From Bacillota bacterium (GTDB taxonomy: Bacteria; Bacillota; Dehalobacteriia; UBA4068; UBA4997), in the NCBI GenBank assembly GCA_021769035.1, contig JAETTP010000009.1:1-58343 (forward strand): a DNA stretch of 58,343 bases, read 5' to 3'. The notes beneath the pieces are model-generated. The model ran no database searches, was not told the origin of the DNA, and saw only the letters and a list, made by a program, of their open reading frames with translations. Below are positions 1 through 7,273 of the stretch, in pieces; the stretch's first letter is position 1; each line of letters starts with the position of its first letter. The position numbers and the translations under genes were made by a program.

Positions 1-51
1 GCAGCTTTTCGGCAGGCTGTTTGCACCAGCTGCCTTGATTTGTGAGCGGCT

Positions 52-507
52 TTAATCGGGTTGGCGGCGGTTGCGAAAAAAATCCTGCAACACTTGGCGG
101 CATTCCTCCTCCAGGATACCGCCAATCAGCTCCGGGTGGAAATTGCTCTGCCTGCTTTCCGGGATATTAAAGGCGGAGCCGCAGGCTCCCCATTGGCTGT
201 CTGGGCAGCCGTAAACCACCCGGCCCACTCGGCAAAGCACGATAGCGCCGGCACACATCGGGCATGGTTCCATCGTGACAAAAAGGGTGGCGTCCTCCAG
301 CCAGCGGCGTTTTAGTTGACGTTGCGCTTTTTGCAGCACCAAAATTTCCGCGTGGGCCAGGGAATCGCCGTTGGCCTCCGTGGCGTTGGCGGAGGTGGCC
401 ACCACCTTGTTTTGCACAACCAGCAGCGCGCCCACCGGCACCTCGCCGCGGGCGGCCGCCAGGCTGGCCAGCGTCAGCGCTTGCTGCATATATCTTCGAT
501 AATCCAT
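52..507 (-). CDS. tadA: tRNA-specific adenosine deaminase TadA
   Basis: This 151-residue cytidine/deoxycytidylate deaminase-fold enzyme converts adenosine-34 of tRNA-Arg(ACG) to inosine in the cytoplasm. The zinc and catalytic motif HAE (in SLAHAEILVLQ, about residue 52) and the PCPMC motif (in TMEPCPMCAGAIV, about residue 80) are intact, and the length is normal for TadA. The ATG at 507 follows an AAGGAG. The gene lies downstream of the tRNA operon but behind that operon's terminator, so it needs its own promoter. In many Bacillota tadA is followed by SRP RNA and dnaX; only 51 bases remain downstream here, and no such RNA can be recognised. Confidence 0.95.
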   Translation of the reverse strand: MDYRRYMQQALTLASLAAARGEVPVGALLVVQNKVVATSANATEANGDSLAHAEILVLQKAQRQLKRRWLEDATLFVTMEPCPMCAGAIVLCRVGRVVYGCPDSQWGACGSAFNIPESRQSNFHPELIGGILEEECRQVLQDFFRNRRQPD

Positions 508-601
508 AGAGGAAATCTCCTTAATGCTGAAATCCAGGTTAAAAATTTAGACCATTTATAATTAAAGCGGCGTTTGTATTCCGTCGTTTTAAATTATTTC
601 T

Positions 602-638
602 AAAAAGGGCCTTCAAGCTAAATGCAAGCTTGAAGGCC
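602..638 (-). terminator. Rho-independent terminator of the tRNA operon
   Basis: A perfect 12-bp stem (608-619 with 627-638) encloses a 7-nt loop. Read on the minus strand it is followed by a CTTTTTA tract, directly after the tRNA-Gln 3' end. Confidence 0.85.
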
Positions 639-643
639 TTTGG

Positions 644-718
644 TGGCTGGGGTACTAGGATTCGAACCTAGGAATGCTGGTGCCAGAAACCAGTGCCTTA
701 CCGCTTGGCCATACCCCA
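644..718 (-). tRNA. tRNA-Gln (anticodon CTG)
   Basis: The minus strand folds as a 75-nt cloverleaf beginning TGGGGTATGGCCAAGCGG and ending in an encoded CCA. The anticodon stem CTGGT/ACCAG encloses the loop TTCTGGC, giving anticodon CUG, which reads CAG. The T arm contains GGTTCGAATCC. It is co-transcribed with the upstream tRNA-Arg. Confidence 0.93.
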
Positions 719-746
719 TTGAAATATTGGCAATAAATTAAGTTAA

Positions 747-823
747 TGGTGTGCTTGACAGGAATCGAACCTGCGACCTGTCGCTTAGGAGGCGACCGCT
801 CTATCCAACTGAGCTACAAACAC
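747..823 (-). tRNA. tRNA-Arg (anticodon CCT)
   Basis: This is a 77-nt cloverleaf with encoded CCA. The acceptor stem GTGTTTG pairs with CAAGCAC (one G-T pair). The anticodon stem GTCGC/GCGAC encloses CTCCTAA, giving anticodon CCU for the AGG codon. It is the first gene of a two-tRNA operon. Confidence 0.93.
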
Positions 824-845
824 GCGTGTTCCTAAATGCTTAACT

Positions 846-874
846 ATTATACCCTAAAAAGAAAGATTCGTCAA
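846..874 (-). promoter_or_regulatory. Sigma-A promoter of the tRNA-Arg/tRNA-Gln operon
   Basis: On the minus strand TTGACG, a 17-bp spacer and TATAAT lie 22 bp upstream of the tRNA-Arg 5' end. This is a near-consensus housekeeping promoter, as expected for stable RNA. Confidence 0.85.
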
Positions 875-923
875 GCCCTTTTTGTAAAAAATTTCATATT
901 TTTTAGCAAACTTCTTATTTTAT

Positions 924-1580
924 TCAGCCGCCCAACGTCACATCCTGTTTGGCCCACCAATCTAAGGCTGTTTGCAGGTGTTGCGGTTGCCAATCTGGCC
1001 AGAGCTCATCCAGAACGTAAAAATCGGCGTAAACAGCCTGCACCGGCAGCAGGCCGGAAAGCCGCCGCCGCCCGCCCCAGCGCACCACCAAATCAATCCG
1101 GGATATATCCGCCGATTGCAGGCCGCCGTATAACTGCTGCCGGGAAGCTGTTGGTTTAGTATTTTGCTGGAGGCCGGCCAAGTCCCATTCCCAGCCGTAA
1201 TTAACCAGAAAATTCAGGCGGATACCGCCGCCGGCCACGGGCTGCCGCTGGCGATATGCCATCAGCTCCGGCGGGAAACAGGGCGATTTGGCGTTGCCCA
1301 CCACTAGCAAATCCGCGCCCTCGGCCGCCTGGCAGGCCATTTGCACGGCCTCCACGCAGGCAGCGCGGAAAGCCTGCACTTGGGCGGCGGGCCGTTTGCA
1401 GTTGTCCGTGGTGAATCCGTAAAAGGTGATTTCCTCAATGCCCAGCGCTTTGGCTTGGCGCAGCAATTCCAGGGCGGGCCGCAGCCCGTGCTGATAACCT
1501 TCTTCCTTGCTGAGCCCTTGGCTGACGGCCCAGCGGCGGTTGCCGTCTGGTATCACGGCGATGTGTTTGGGTGTGCGCAT
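924..1580 (-). CDS. Undecaprenyl diphosphate synthase-like cis-prenyltransferase (diverged)
   Basis: This 218-residue protein has the UppS fold motifs. HIAVIPDGNRRWA near the N-terminus carries the catalytic Asp and the substrate-binding Asn and Arg. The C-terminal signature is recognisable as DLVVRWGGRRRLSGLLPVQ followed by YADFY. Family members condense isopentenyl diphosphates in cis to make the undecaprenyl carrier lipid. It is shorter than usual UppS (about 250 residues) and its middle is atypical. It does not sit with frr, cdsA or dxr, so it is more likely an accessory paralogue than the main housekeeping enzyme. The ATG at 1580 was chosen because AGGAGGAG lies 6 bases upstream; an earlier in-frame codon adds six residues without a ribosome site. 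Confidence 0.8.
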   Translation of the reverse strand: MRTPKHIAVIPDGNRRWAVSQGLSKEEGYQHGLRPALELLRQAKALGIEEITFYGFTTDNCKRPAAQVQAFRAACVEAVQMACQAAEGADLLVVGNAKSPCFPPELMAYRQRQPVAGGGIRLNFLVNYGWEWDLAGLQQNTKPTASRQQLYGGLQSADISRIDLVVRWGGRRRLSGLLPVQAVYADFYVLDELWPDWQPQHLQTALDWWAKQDVTLGG

Positions 1581-1722
1581 TTTGCTCCTCCTGGCCAACT
1601 CATTTTGCCTCTATTATGCACTGAGCCCAGCCAGATTATACCTTTTTTTCCTGGGCCGGGCACAAAGGGCTTATTCCTTGCATACTTTGAGGCAAATGAA
1701 GCGATTAAGGAGTGGCGCAAGA

Positions 1723-2778
1723 ATGAAGAAAGGTAAAATTTTGCATATGTTTCCCGGCAGCAACACAGCGCAGGGATTTAAGGGATTTTTGGCGGAAAAT
1801 TTGCAGGGAATGGAGCGGGTTTTTATCCTCAAGGGCGGGCCTGGCTGCGGCAAAAGCACTTTGATGAATAAGATTGCCCAAAATATGAGCGAACGCGGCT
1901 ATGATGTGGAGGTTTGGTTGTGCTCCAGCGCGCCGGAATCGTTGGACGGCGTTGTGGTGCCGGAGCTGGCCGTGGCCGTGGTGGACGGCACAGCGCCGCA
2001 CGTGGTGGAGCCGGGCTGCCCCGGCGTGGTGGAGGAGATTGTGAACCTGGGCGAGCACTGGAACCAGAGCCGCCTGCGCGAGCACAAGGAGGAGATTAAG
2101 CAGCTGGGCCGGCAGATTGAAGCCAGCTTTGAGCGGGCCTATCAGGAGCTGGCCGAGATGGCCGCGGTGCGCGGCGAGCAGCCGCCGGCGGATTTGGCGG
2201 TGACTGAGGACGAGGTGACGCAGCTTTGCCGGGGCTTGGCGGAGGAAATCTTTGGCCAGGAGCATTTACGGGTGCGTAAATTTTTTGCGGAGGCTATCAC
2301 TCGCAATGGCCGCCAAAGCTATGCGCAGGAGCTTTCTCTGGCTTGCCGGCGGCGTTATCTAATCAACGGCGCGGCTTCGCAGGTGCTGGCCGGCGTGGCG
2401 GAGTTGGCCGCGCAACGCGGGCACAATCTGGATTTGTATTACAGCTGTTTGGCGCCGGAGCAGTTGGAAATGGTTATCATTCCTGATTTGTCGGTGTCTT
2501 TGGTGGATTGTGATTGCCCGGAGCTGGAAGCGCGCTACGAGGACGTGCTGCTGAATTTGCGGCCGGAAAACGCGGAGCTTTCGGCCGAGGAGGCGGACGC
2601 GGCAGAGCAGATTTGGCTACATTATCTGGACAACGCCGTGCTGGAATTGGATAATGAACACCGTTTGCATGACGAGCTGGAAAGCTACTATATCGCTGCA
2701 ATGGATTTTGAGGAGCTGGACGCGGTCTGCAAGGATATTTTCGGCAAAATCTGGCAGCTGGCGGCGGAGCGGAGCTAA
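1723..2778 (+). CDS. P-loop ATPase with an internally duplicated architecture (PRK06851-like)
   Basis: This 351-residue soluble protein has a Walker A motif GGPGCGKST near residue 36. Two similar halves are visible. In the first, GYDVEVWLCSSAPESLDGVV precedes VPELAVAVVDG; in the second, GHNLDLYYSCLAPEQLEMV precedes IIPDLSVSLVDC. The second half has INGAASQVL where a P-loop would be, so only the first site should bind nucleotide. It resembles a family of uncharacterised Bacillota ATPases annotated only as hypothetical; its role is unknown. The ATG at 1723 follows AAGGAG; the upstream open frame has no supported start. It is divergent from the UppS-like gene. Confidence 0.75.
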   Translation: MKKGKILHMFPGSNTAQGFKGFLAENLQGMERVFILKGGPGCGKSTLMNKIAQNMSERGYDVEVWLCSSAPESLDGVVVPELAVAVVDGTAPHVVEPGCPGVVEEIVNLGEHWNQSRLREHKEEIKQLGRQIEASFERAYQELAEMAAVRGEQPPADLAVTEDEVTQLCRGLAEEIFGQEHLRVRKFFAEAITRNGRQSYAQELSLACRRRYLINGAASQVLAGVAELAAQRGHNLDLYYSCLAPEQLEMVIIPDLSVSLVDCDCPELEARYEDVLLNLRPENAELSAEEADAAEQIWLHYLDNAVLELDNEHRLHDELESYYIAAMDFEELDAVCKDIFGKIWQLAAERS

Positions 2779-2857
2779 AAAATATTGGAAAGAAACTGGG
2801 CAGGTATAATTTGCGGCCAGCCGGCATATACCTTGATTGACTAAGGGAGGTATGGCT

Positions 2858-4519
2858 ATGAGAACTCAACAGGATAAGACGAAACAGAACCGTTTGGTGC
2901 TGCCCATGGGGCAGACGGTTTTTCTGCCCCAAACGGCGATGGGCGTAAGCTATATCGACAAAGTGCGCACCAAGGTATATATTGATAACCTGCAACGGCA
3001 GGAGGGGCAGGTGTGCTTGCGCGGTTTTTATGAGATTGATTTGGAATATCACGGGCTGGAGGGGCAGAGGCTTTACAAGCACCGGGTGATGCTGCCCTTG
3101 CGGGCGGAGCTGCCGGACGATTGGCTGCTGCCGCTGGAATACGAGGCCGACGAGCTGCACGCGGTTATCAGCCAGCCAATGCTGCGCATTTTGTCGCCTT
3201 ACGTGCTGGAGTTTTCCGGCCAGCTGGTGGTGGAATATGTGGGTGATTTAATGCACCGCTTTGAAGATGAGCACCAAGATGATTGTGACGAGGAACGGAG
3301 TCAGGAACATTCTGGTCGTCGTGATTATCATTTGCCCTATATTTATCAGATGCAGAATGCCGAAGCCAAGGGGCAACCGGAAGAGGCTGAGGTTCAGGAG
3401 GTGCAGGAACGATTGGAAAGCAAGTATCACCTGCCGGTTTGGCAGGCTCAGCCGGAGGGCGCAACGGTGGCGGAGGCAAAGGCAGTGGAGAATGAAGGCA
3501 AGTATCATCTACCGGTTTGGTCAGCCCAGCCGGAGGGGGCAACGGCAGCAGATGCTGAGGCTGGGGAAATAAAGGTTGAGGCAAAAGCTGAGGTGGAGGC
3601 GGCTCCTGTGCTGGCGGTCGAAACGGCAGCTGAGCCGTCTGAGGAAGCGCCGCTTCAGGCGGTTGAGGCTTCGCCGGCGACTAAGACGGTTGCTACCGAG
3701 GGCGTGTTGCCCAGCTTTGACGGGGCTGAGCGCAGCAAAATGCGCTCCCTGCTGACTAGCGCTGCGATTTCCCGCTTGCAGGCTAAAGGTGAAAAATTGA
3801 TTGGCACTGTAGCTGAGGATAGTGTGTTGGAGAGACCGGCTAATGTGGTTCAGCAAGTCAGTGCGGAACCAGTGCAGGAGGTGATTTTGATTTCAGAGGG
3901 GGAAAAGGAGATGACACAGTTGACGGCGGTTGCGGCGGAGCAGACGGCGGCCCAGCCGGTGGAGGCGGCAAGCAAGCCGGAGGCTGAATTGGTGGCTGCG
4001 ACAAGCGAGGAGGTGCAGGCAGTTGAGGCGGCGGCAATGGTAGATACGACTGCGGCAACAGATATGGCAAAGGCGCCAGTAAGTGAAGCTGCGGAGGGTG
4101 AGCCCGAGCCGGTAATGGCTGAAGCGGCGGAAAGGGAGGTTTCGCCGGCGGAGGCGGCCAGTGAGTTGGCCGAGGCGGCTGCTGCGGCAGCCGAGGCTAA
4201 TGAAGCGGCAGAAGCAGCCGCGGAGGTTGAGGCAATAGCCGCGGAACAGCCAATGAATGCGTTCGGCGCAAGCAATTTGGTGAACGCCAACGGCGTGCGT
4301 TTGCGGGTTGGCCTGCGGGAGCCGGCTAAGATTTTGTCGACTGTTTCCTCAAATGCCGCCGGCACTGGTTTCCGGCTGAAATATTATGTGGTGAAGCCGG
4401 GCGACGACCCAATGAGCATCGCTTTGCAGCATAATGTGCCGCTGGAGAGCCTGCGGGCGGCTAATCAGGCTTTGGCCGGTGATTTAAGCGTGGGTATGGT
4501 GCTGCGGATTCCCAGTTGA
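2858..4519 (+). CDS. SpoVID/SafA-like LysM protein, probable spore coat morphogenesis factor
   Basis: A globular N-terminal domain of about 140 residues, typified by PMGQTVFLPQTAMGVSYIDK, resembles the SPOCS-type N-terminal domain of SpoVID and related spore proteins. It is followed by about 300 residues of Ala/Glu-rich low complexity and a C-terminal LysM domain (YYVVKPGDDPMSIALQHN to MVLRIPS). Domain order and acidic linker match SpoVID, which anchors coat layers to the forespore surface in the mother cell. A YHLPVW-type motif is repeated two to three times near residues 155-220. The ATG at 2858 is 7 bases after GGGAGG; an ATG two codons earlier is too close to it. The low-complexity region makes length comparison with homologues unreliable. 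Confidence 0.7.
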   Translation: MRTQQDKTKQNRLVLPMGQTVFLPQTAMGVSYIDKVRTKVYIDNLQRQEGQVCLRGFYEIDLEYHGLEGQRLYKHRVMLPLRAELPDDWLLPLEYEADELHAVISQPMLRILSPYVLEFSGQLVVEYVGDLMHRFEDEHQDDCDEERSQEHSGRRDYHLPYIYQMQNAEAKGQPEEAEVQEVQERLESKYHLPVWQAQPEGATVAEAKAVENEGKYHLPVWSAQPEGATAADAEAGEIKVEAKAEVEAAPVLAVETAAEPSEEAPLQAVEASPATKTVATEGVLPSFDGAERSKMRSLLTSAAISRLQAKGEKLIGTVAEDSVLERPANVVQQVSAEPVQEVILISEGEKEMTQLTAVAAEQTAAQPVEAASKPEAELVAATSEEVQAVEAAAMVDTTAATDMAKAPVSEAAEGEPEPVMAEAAEREVSPAEAASELAEAAAAAAEANEAAEAAAEVEAIAAEQPMNAFGASNLVNANGVRLRVGLREPAKILSTVSSNAAGTGFRLKYYVVKPGDDPMSIALQHNVPLESLRAANQALAGDLSVGMVLRIPS

Positions 4520-4560
4520 GGTAAAATTTAAAATCTATGCATATTTTTGCCAAAAAAGGC

Positions 4561-4601
4561 AAACACCTATCTATATAAAAAATATAGGTAGGTGTTTTTT
4601 T
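4561..4601 (+). terminator. Terminator-like hairpin that also holds the ribosome site of the next gene
   Basis: A 13-bp stem (4564-4576 with 4582-4594), extended by AAA/TTT, has a 5-nt loop and is followed by seven T. It ends the SpoVID-like transcript. Its 3' arm GGTAGGTG is also the only plausible Shine-Dalgarno of the gene starting at 4602, and the T-tract runs into the ATG. Confidence 0.75.
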
Positions 4602-5048
4602 ATGAATACAAATTGGCTGCTGCTAGGTCTGCCTTGTTTGGCCGGGCTGCTGATGGCGGTGCAGGGAAGCATTAACGGGCAGGTCAGCAAATCTATTGGC
4701 ACGCTGGAGAGCAATTTTTTAATGCACCTGATTGGCCTGGCGATCATTATGTTGCTGCTCTTTGTGGTGCGGATTGGCGACGGTGATTTCAGCAAGCTTT
4801 CCGAGGTGCCCTGGTACGGCTACAGCAGCGGCCTGATTAACGTGGTGATTATATACGGCGTGATGGTTTCCATTGCCCGGCTGGGCGCAGCCCCGGCCAC
4901 CACCGCCATTATCGTGGGCCAGGTGACAACGGCCGCCCTGATTGACTGGCTGGGCCTGTTTGGGCTGGAAAAAACCGCTTTTTCCCTGTGGCAGGCGGCG
5001 GGCATTGTGCTGCTGGCGACGGGGGCCAGGCTGTTGCTGGCAAAATAA
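4602..5048 (+). CDS. YdcZ-family (DUF606) membrane protein, DMT superfamily
   Basis: This 148-residue protein is almost entirely hydrophobic, with four to five predicted membrane helices. Its N-terminus (LAGLLMAVQGSINGQVSK) and C-terminus (AAGIVLLATGARLLLAK) are characteristic of YdcZ/DUF606 half-size drug/metabolite transporters, which act as dimers. The substrate is unknown. The start codon follows immediately on the U-tract of a hairpin, so expression appears to depend on read-through or refolding of that hairpin. No partner gene is adjacent. Confidence 0.85.
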   Translation: MNTNWLLLGLPCLAGLLMAVQGSINGQVSKSIGTLESNFLMHLIGLAIIMLLLFVVRIGDGDFSKLSEVPWYGYSSGLINVVIIYGVMVSIARLGAAPATTAIIVGQVTTAALIDWLGLFGLEKTAFSLWQAAGIVLLATGARLLLAK

Positions 5049-5066
5049 ACCTGTTAAAGCATAACT

Positions 5067-5096
5067 AAACCGCCGAGGCCAAAGCCCAGGCGGTTT
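5067..5096. terminator. Hairpin between converging genes
   Basis: An 8-bp stem (5067-5074 with 5089-5096) has a small inner GGC/GCC pairing. It lies between the converging YdcZ and SASP genes. The flanking T-tracts are short on both strands, so termination would be weak. Confidence 0.45.
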
Positions 5097-5124
5097 ATTA
5101 TAAAATATCAATTTTTAAGCAGAG

Positions 5125-5346
5125 TTATTTAATCTGCTCTGTCTGCGCCGCACTGTTGATAGCAGCGGTTTGGCCCTGGGCGATTGCCTGCTCGGCAAAG
5201 GCCACCATCTTACGGGTCATGTTGCCACCAACGTAACCGTTCTGACGAGAAGTCAGCTGGCCCTTATCAATCTGTTCATAATTGTTGATGCCCAACTCAT
5301 TGGCAACCTCAGTTTTGAACTGGTTCAGAACTGCTTTGTTTTCCAT
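5125..5346 (-). CDS. Alpha/beta-type small acid-soluble spore protein (SASP)
   Basis: This 73-residue protein carries the two SASP signature regions: FKTEVANELGI near residue 10, which includes the Glu-Val/Leu site cleaved by GPR, and NGYVGGNMTRKMV near residue 40. Such proteins coat forespore DNA, force it towards the A form, protect it from UV, and are degraded at germination. The ATG at 5346 follows AAGGAGGTG with 6-base spacing; the longer open frame upstream is unsupported. The C-terminus is Gln/Ala-rich. Its protease gene gpr lies just upstream on the same strand. Confidence 0.95.
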   Translation of the reverse strand: MENKAVLNQFKTEVANELGINNYEQIDKGQLTSRQNGYVGGNMTRKMVAFAEQAIAQGQTAAINSAAQTEQIK

Positions 5347-5601
5347 TGTTGTCACCTCCTTGTTTGGAACTTGCTTGATTTGGGCCGCCACGCATTCTGC
5401 CTGTGCTCTCAAAATTAGCTCTGCTTGCAAAAGCTCATTTTAGCAAACTATTAAAGTTTTGAAAGCCTGACAAAACCGCTTGCGGCCACGTTGCTTTTGT
5501 CGGTTTTTCAAAAGCATTTCTAGTATTGTACCGTTTTTGGCGGAATATCCTTAAAATTTGCTGGTAGTTTTTGGCGATTTGGCCGCAGCCTCGTTTTAAG
5601 C
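5347..5601 (-). other. gpr-SASP intergenic region with hairpin and possible sigma-G promoter
   Basis: No gene is visible in these 255 bases. On the minus strand GGATAT (5545-5550), a 16-bp spacer and CAATACTA (5521-5528) resemble a forespore sigma-G promoter, but it would give a 5' leader of about 170 nt. Between it and the SASP gene lies a hairpin (5472-5478 with 5501-5507) that could end gpr transcription. Both assignments are tentative. Confidence 0.3.
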
Positions 5602-6684
5602 TTAAAATCCCTGCATATATTGGCTGAAATTTTGCTCGTCGGCACCGGGGTGCAGGGCGCGGGTGATGCCGGCGGCAATCAGGCGGGCGGCCAGCGGCAC
5701 CAGTGCGTCGGCCTCTTTAGGGGTCATCACCAGATTATCCGCAAACGGCTCCAGCAGCGTTTGCAGCACCTCCTCCGGCAGGCCGGGAGCCTCGGCGGCC
5801 AGGCGTTGCAGGCAAAGCTCCGCGCTTTCCCGAATGATAGTGGCCCCATGCACCACCGTGGGGATACCGATAGCAATAACCGGCACGCCTAAGTAGGCCT
5901 GATTGACGGCCTGCCTTTTGTTTTGCACGCCGGAGCCAGGGCGGATACCGGTGTTGCAGATTTGAATACTGCTCATTATGCTGCTGATACTGCGGGCGGC
6001 CAGAGCGTCTACCACGATTAAGCAGGCCGGCTTGATTTGCTGCACCACGCCTTTGATTAGCTGGGCGGTTTCAATGCCGGTGTTGCCCACCACGCCGGGG
6101 GTGAAAGCGGCCACCGGGCGAATTTCGTCGGCAAATTCCGGCCGGAAGAAATGCCGGGTGGGCTGAATGTGGGCGATGGTTTGCGGGCCGATGGCGTCCG
6201 CCGTGGTTTGGAAGTTGCCCAGGCCCACCACCAGGGCGCTGCACCCAGGCGCGCGTTTGCGGCCGGCGGCTTTGTGGTTGGCTGAGGAAGCGTCTGGCTG
6301 CTTTTTGTTTGTCAGCTCCGGCGGCAGCAGCGTTTGGATATTTTCAGCCAGGGCGGCGCTCACCGGCAGCAGCAGGCTGGCGGTGGAATCCAGCCCTAGG
6401 CCCTCGTTTTTCAGCTCCGGCACCTCAATCGTGATGTAGGAGCCGATGGGCCGGCCCATAATTTCCGCGCCTTGCTCATCTAAAATTTCAATAGTGTTGA
6501 TAACGCCGCAGCTAAAATCGGTTTGGCGGTGGGCGACGCCGGGAATTTCCTGCCCGGCCTGGCCGCGCAGCAGCTGGTGCGCCTCCGCCGCCATATCCAG
6601 CACTTTGGCCTGCTGCAAAAGGCTGGGGCTAATTGTGCCGGCTGTTGCGCCGGTTGCCTGTGGCGTTTGGGATTTTTTTTGCAT
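5602..6684 (-). CDS. gpr: Germination protease GPR (SASP endopeptidase)
   Basis: This 360-residue aspartic-type protease cleaves alpha/beta and gamma SASPs at germination and is made in the forespore as a zymogen. Family segments are clear: TDFSCGVINTIEI, LVVGLGNFQTTADAIGP, FTPGVVGNTGIETAQLIKG, and VDALAARSISSIMSSIQICN followed by TGIRPGSGV. Compared with B. subtilis GPR (about 370 residues) it has a Lys/Arg/Gln-rich insert after residue 125 (TNKKQPDASSANHK). The ATG at 6684 follows GGAGG with 5-base spacing; a TTG four codons upstream overlaps that site and was rejected. It sits directly upstream of a substrate gene. Confidence 0.96.
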   Translation of the reverse strand: MQKKSQTPQATGATAGTISPSLLQQAKVLDMAAEAHQLLRGQAGQEIPGVAHRQTDFSCGVINTIEILDEQGAEIMGRPIGSYITIEVPELKNEGLGLDSTASLLLPVSAALAENIQTLLPPELTNKKQPDASSANHKAAGRKRAPGCSALVVGLGNFQTTADAIGPQTIAHIQPTRHFFRPEFADEIRPVAAFTPGVVGNTGIETAQLIKGVVQQIKPACLIVVDALAARSISSIMSSIQICNTGIRPGSGVQNKRQAVNQAYLGVPVIAIGIPTVVHGATIIRESAELCLQRLAAEAPGLPEEVLQTLLEPFADNLVMTPKEADALVPLAARLIAAGITRALHPGADEQNFSQYMQGF

Positions 6685-6843
6685 AATAGCCTCCAAAAAA
6701 ATAATCTTGTAAATAAAGCAGCTTTGCCGACATTTTTGGCAGGAAGAAGTCTGCTTTTTATAGAATAAATAAAGTTGAGTAAATAAGCTTAAATTTATTT
6801 TGTGCTTATCGTTTTTTGATTATGCCTGAAAGGTGGCTTGGCT

Positions 6844-7002
6844 ATGGAAATTCGTTGTGCTTTGTGCGGCAAAAAGATGGAAATTAACAAAATGAACAAG
6901 GATTTTGAGGCTATCCGTAGCGGTAAAAAACCGATTATTATCTGCCAGATGTGTCAGCGTTCGGCAGCCTATGAGGCCAAAAAGCAGTTGGAGCAGGTTT
7001 GA
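6844..7002 (+). CDS. Small zinc-ribbon protein, YlaI-like (DUF2197)
   Basis: This is a 52-residue protein with two CxxC pairs, CALC near residue 5 and CQMC near residue 35. That is a four-Cys zinc knuckle as in the DUF2197/YlaI family of Bacillota. Its function is unknown. An AAGGTGG lies 7 bases before the ATG, and a clean terminator follows, so it looks like a genuine monocistronic mini-gene. The charged C-terminal helix (AAYEAKKQLEQV) is typical of such small regulators, but no partner is visible. Confidence 0.75.
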   Translation: MEIRCALCGKKMEINKMNKDFEAIRSGKKPIIICQMCQRSAAYEAKKQLEQV

Positions 7003-7015
7003 GGCCTGGGAAGCG

Positions 7016-7066
7016 CAAAATTCCGCCCGCTGCATTTTGAGAACGCAGGAGCGGAATTTTGTTTGT
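7016..7066 (+). terminator. Terminator after the zinc-ribbon gene
   Basis: An 11-bp stem (7016-7026 with 7051-7061) has an inner CTGC/GCAG pairing and is followed by a T-rich stretch. Confidence 0.75.
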
Positions 7067-7174
7067 TTGGGAGAGGAAGATTATCTGCTTAAAAGATAAT
7101 CTGGCTTTAGTTTATGCCAAAAAGCCGTGTTTATACCCAATTTTTGAAAATTTAATAATTACAGATTTTTCTGT

Positions 7175-7204
7175 TTTACAAACTATAGTGGTTTATGATA
7201 TAAT
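7175..7204 (+). promoter_or_regulatory. Probable sigma-A promoter upstream of rsmD
   Basis: TTTACA, an 18-bp spacer and TATAAT lie 70 bp before rsmD in an otherwise gene-free, AT-rich stretch (7067-7273). A small palindrome (7079-7086 with 7094-7101) lies upstream. Confidence 0.5.
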
Positions 7205-7273
7205 ATAATTACTTAGCGAAATCAGATACCAAATATTGTGTAATATGGTTGTATTTATATAAGGAAGAAAAAA

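Noticed and set aside
1-51. SRP RNA expected downstream of tadA
   Set aside because: Only 51 bases are present and no conserved SRP Alu or S-domain sequence is visible.
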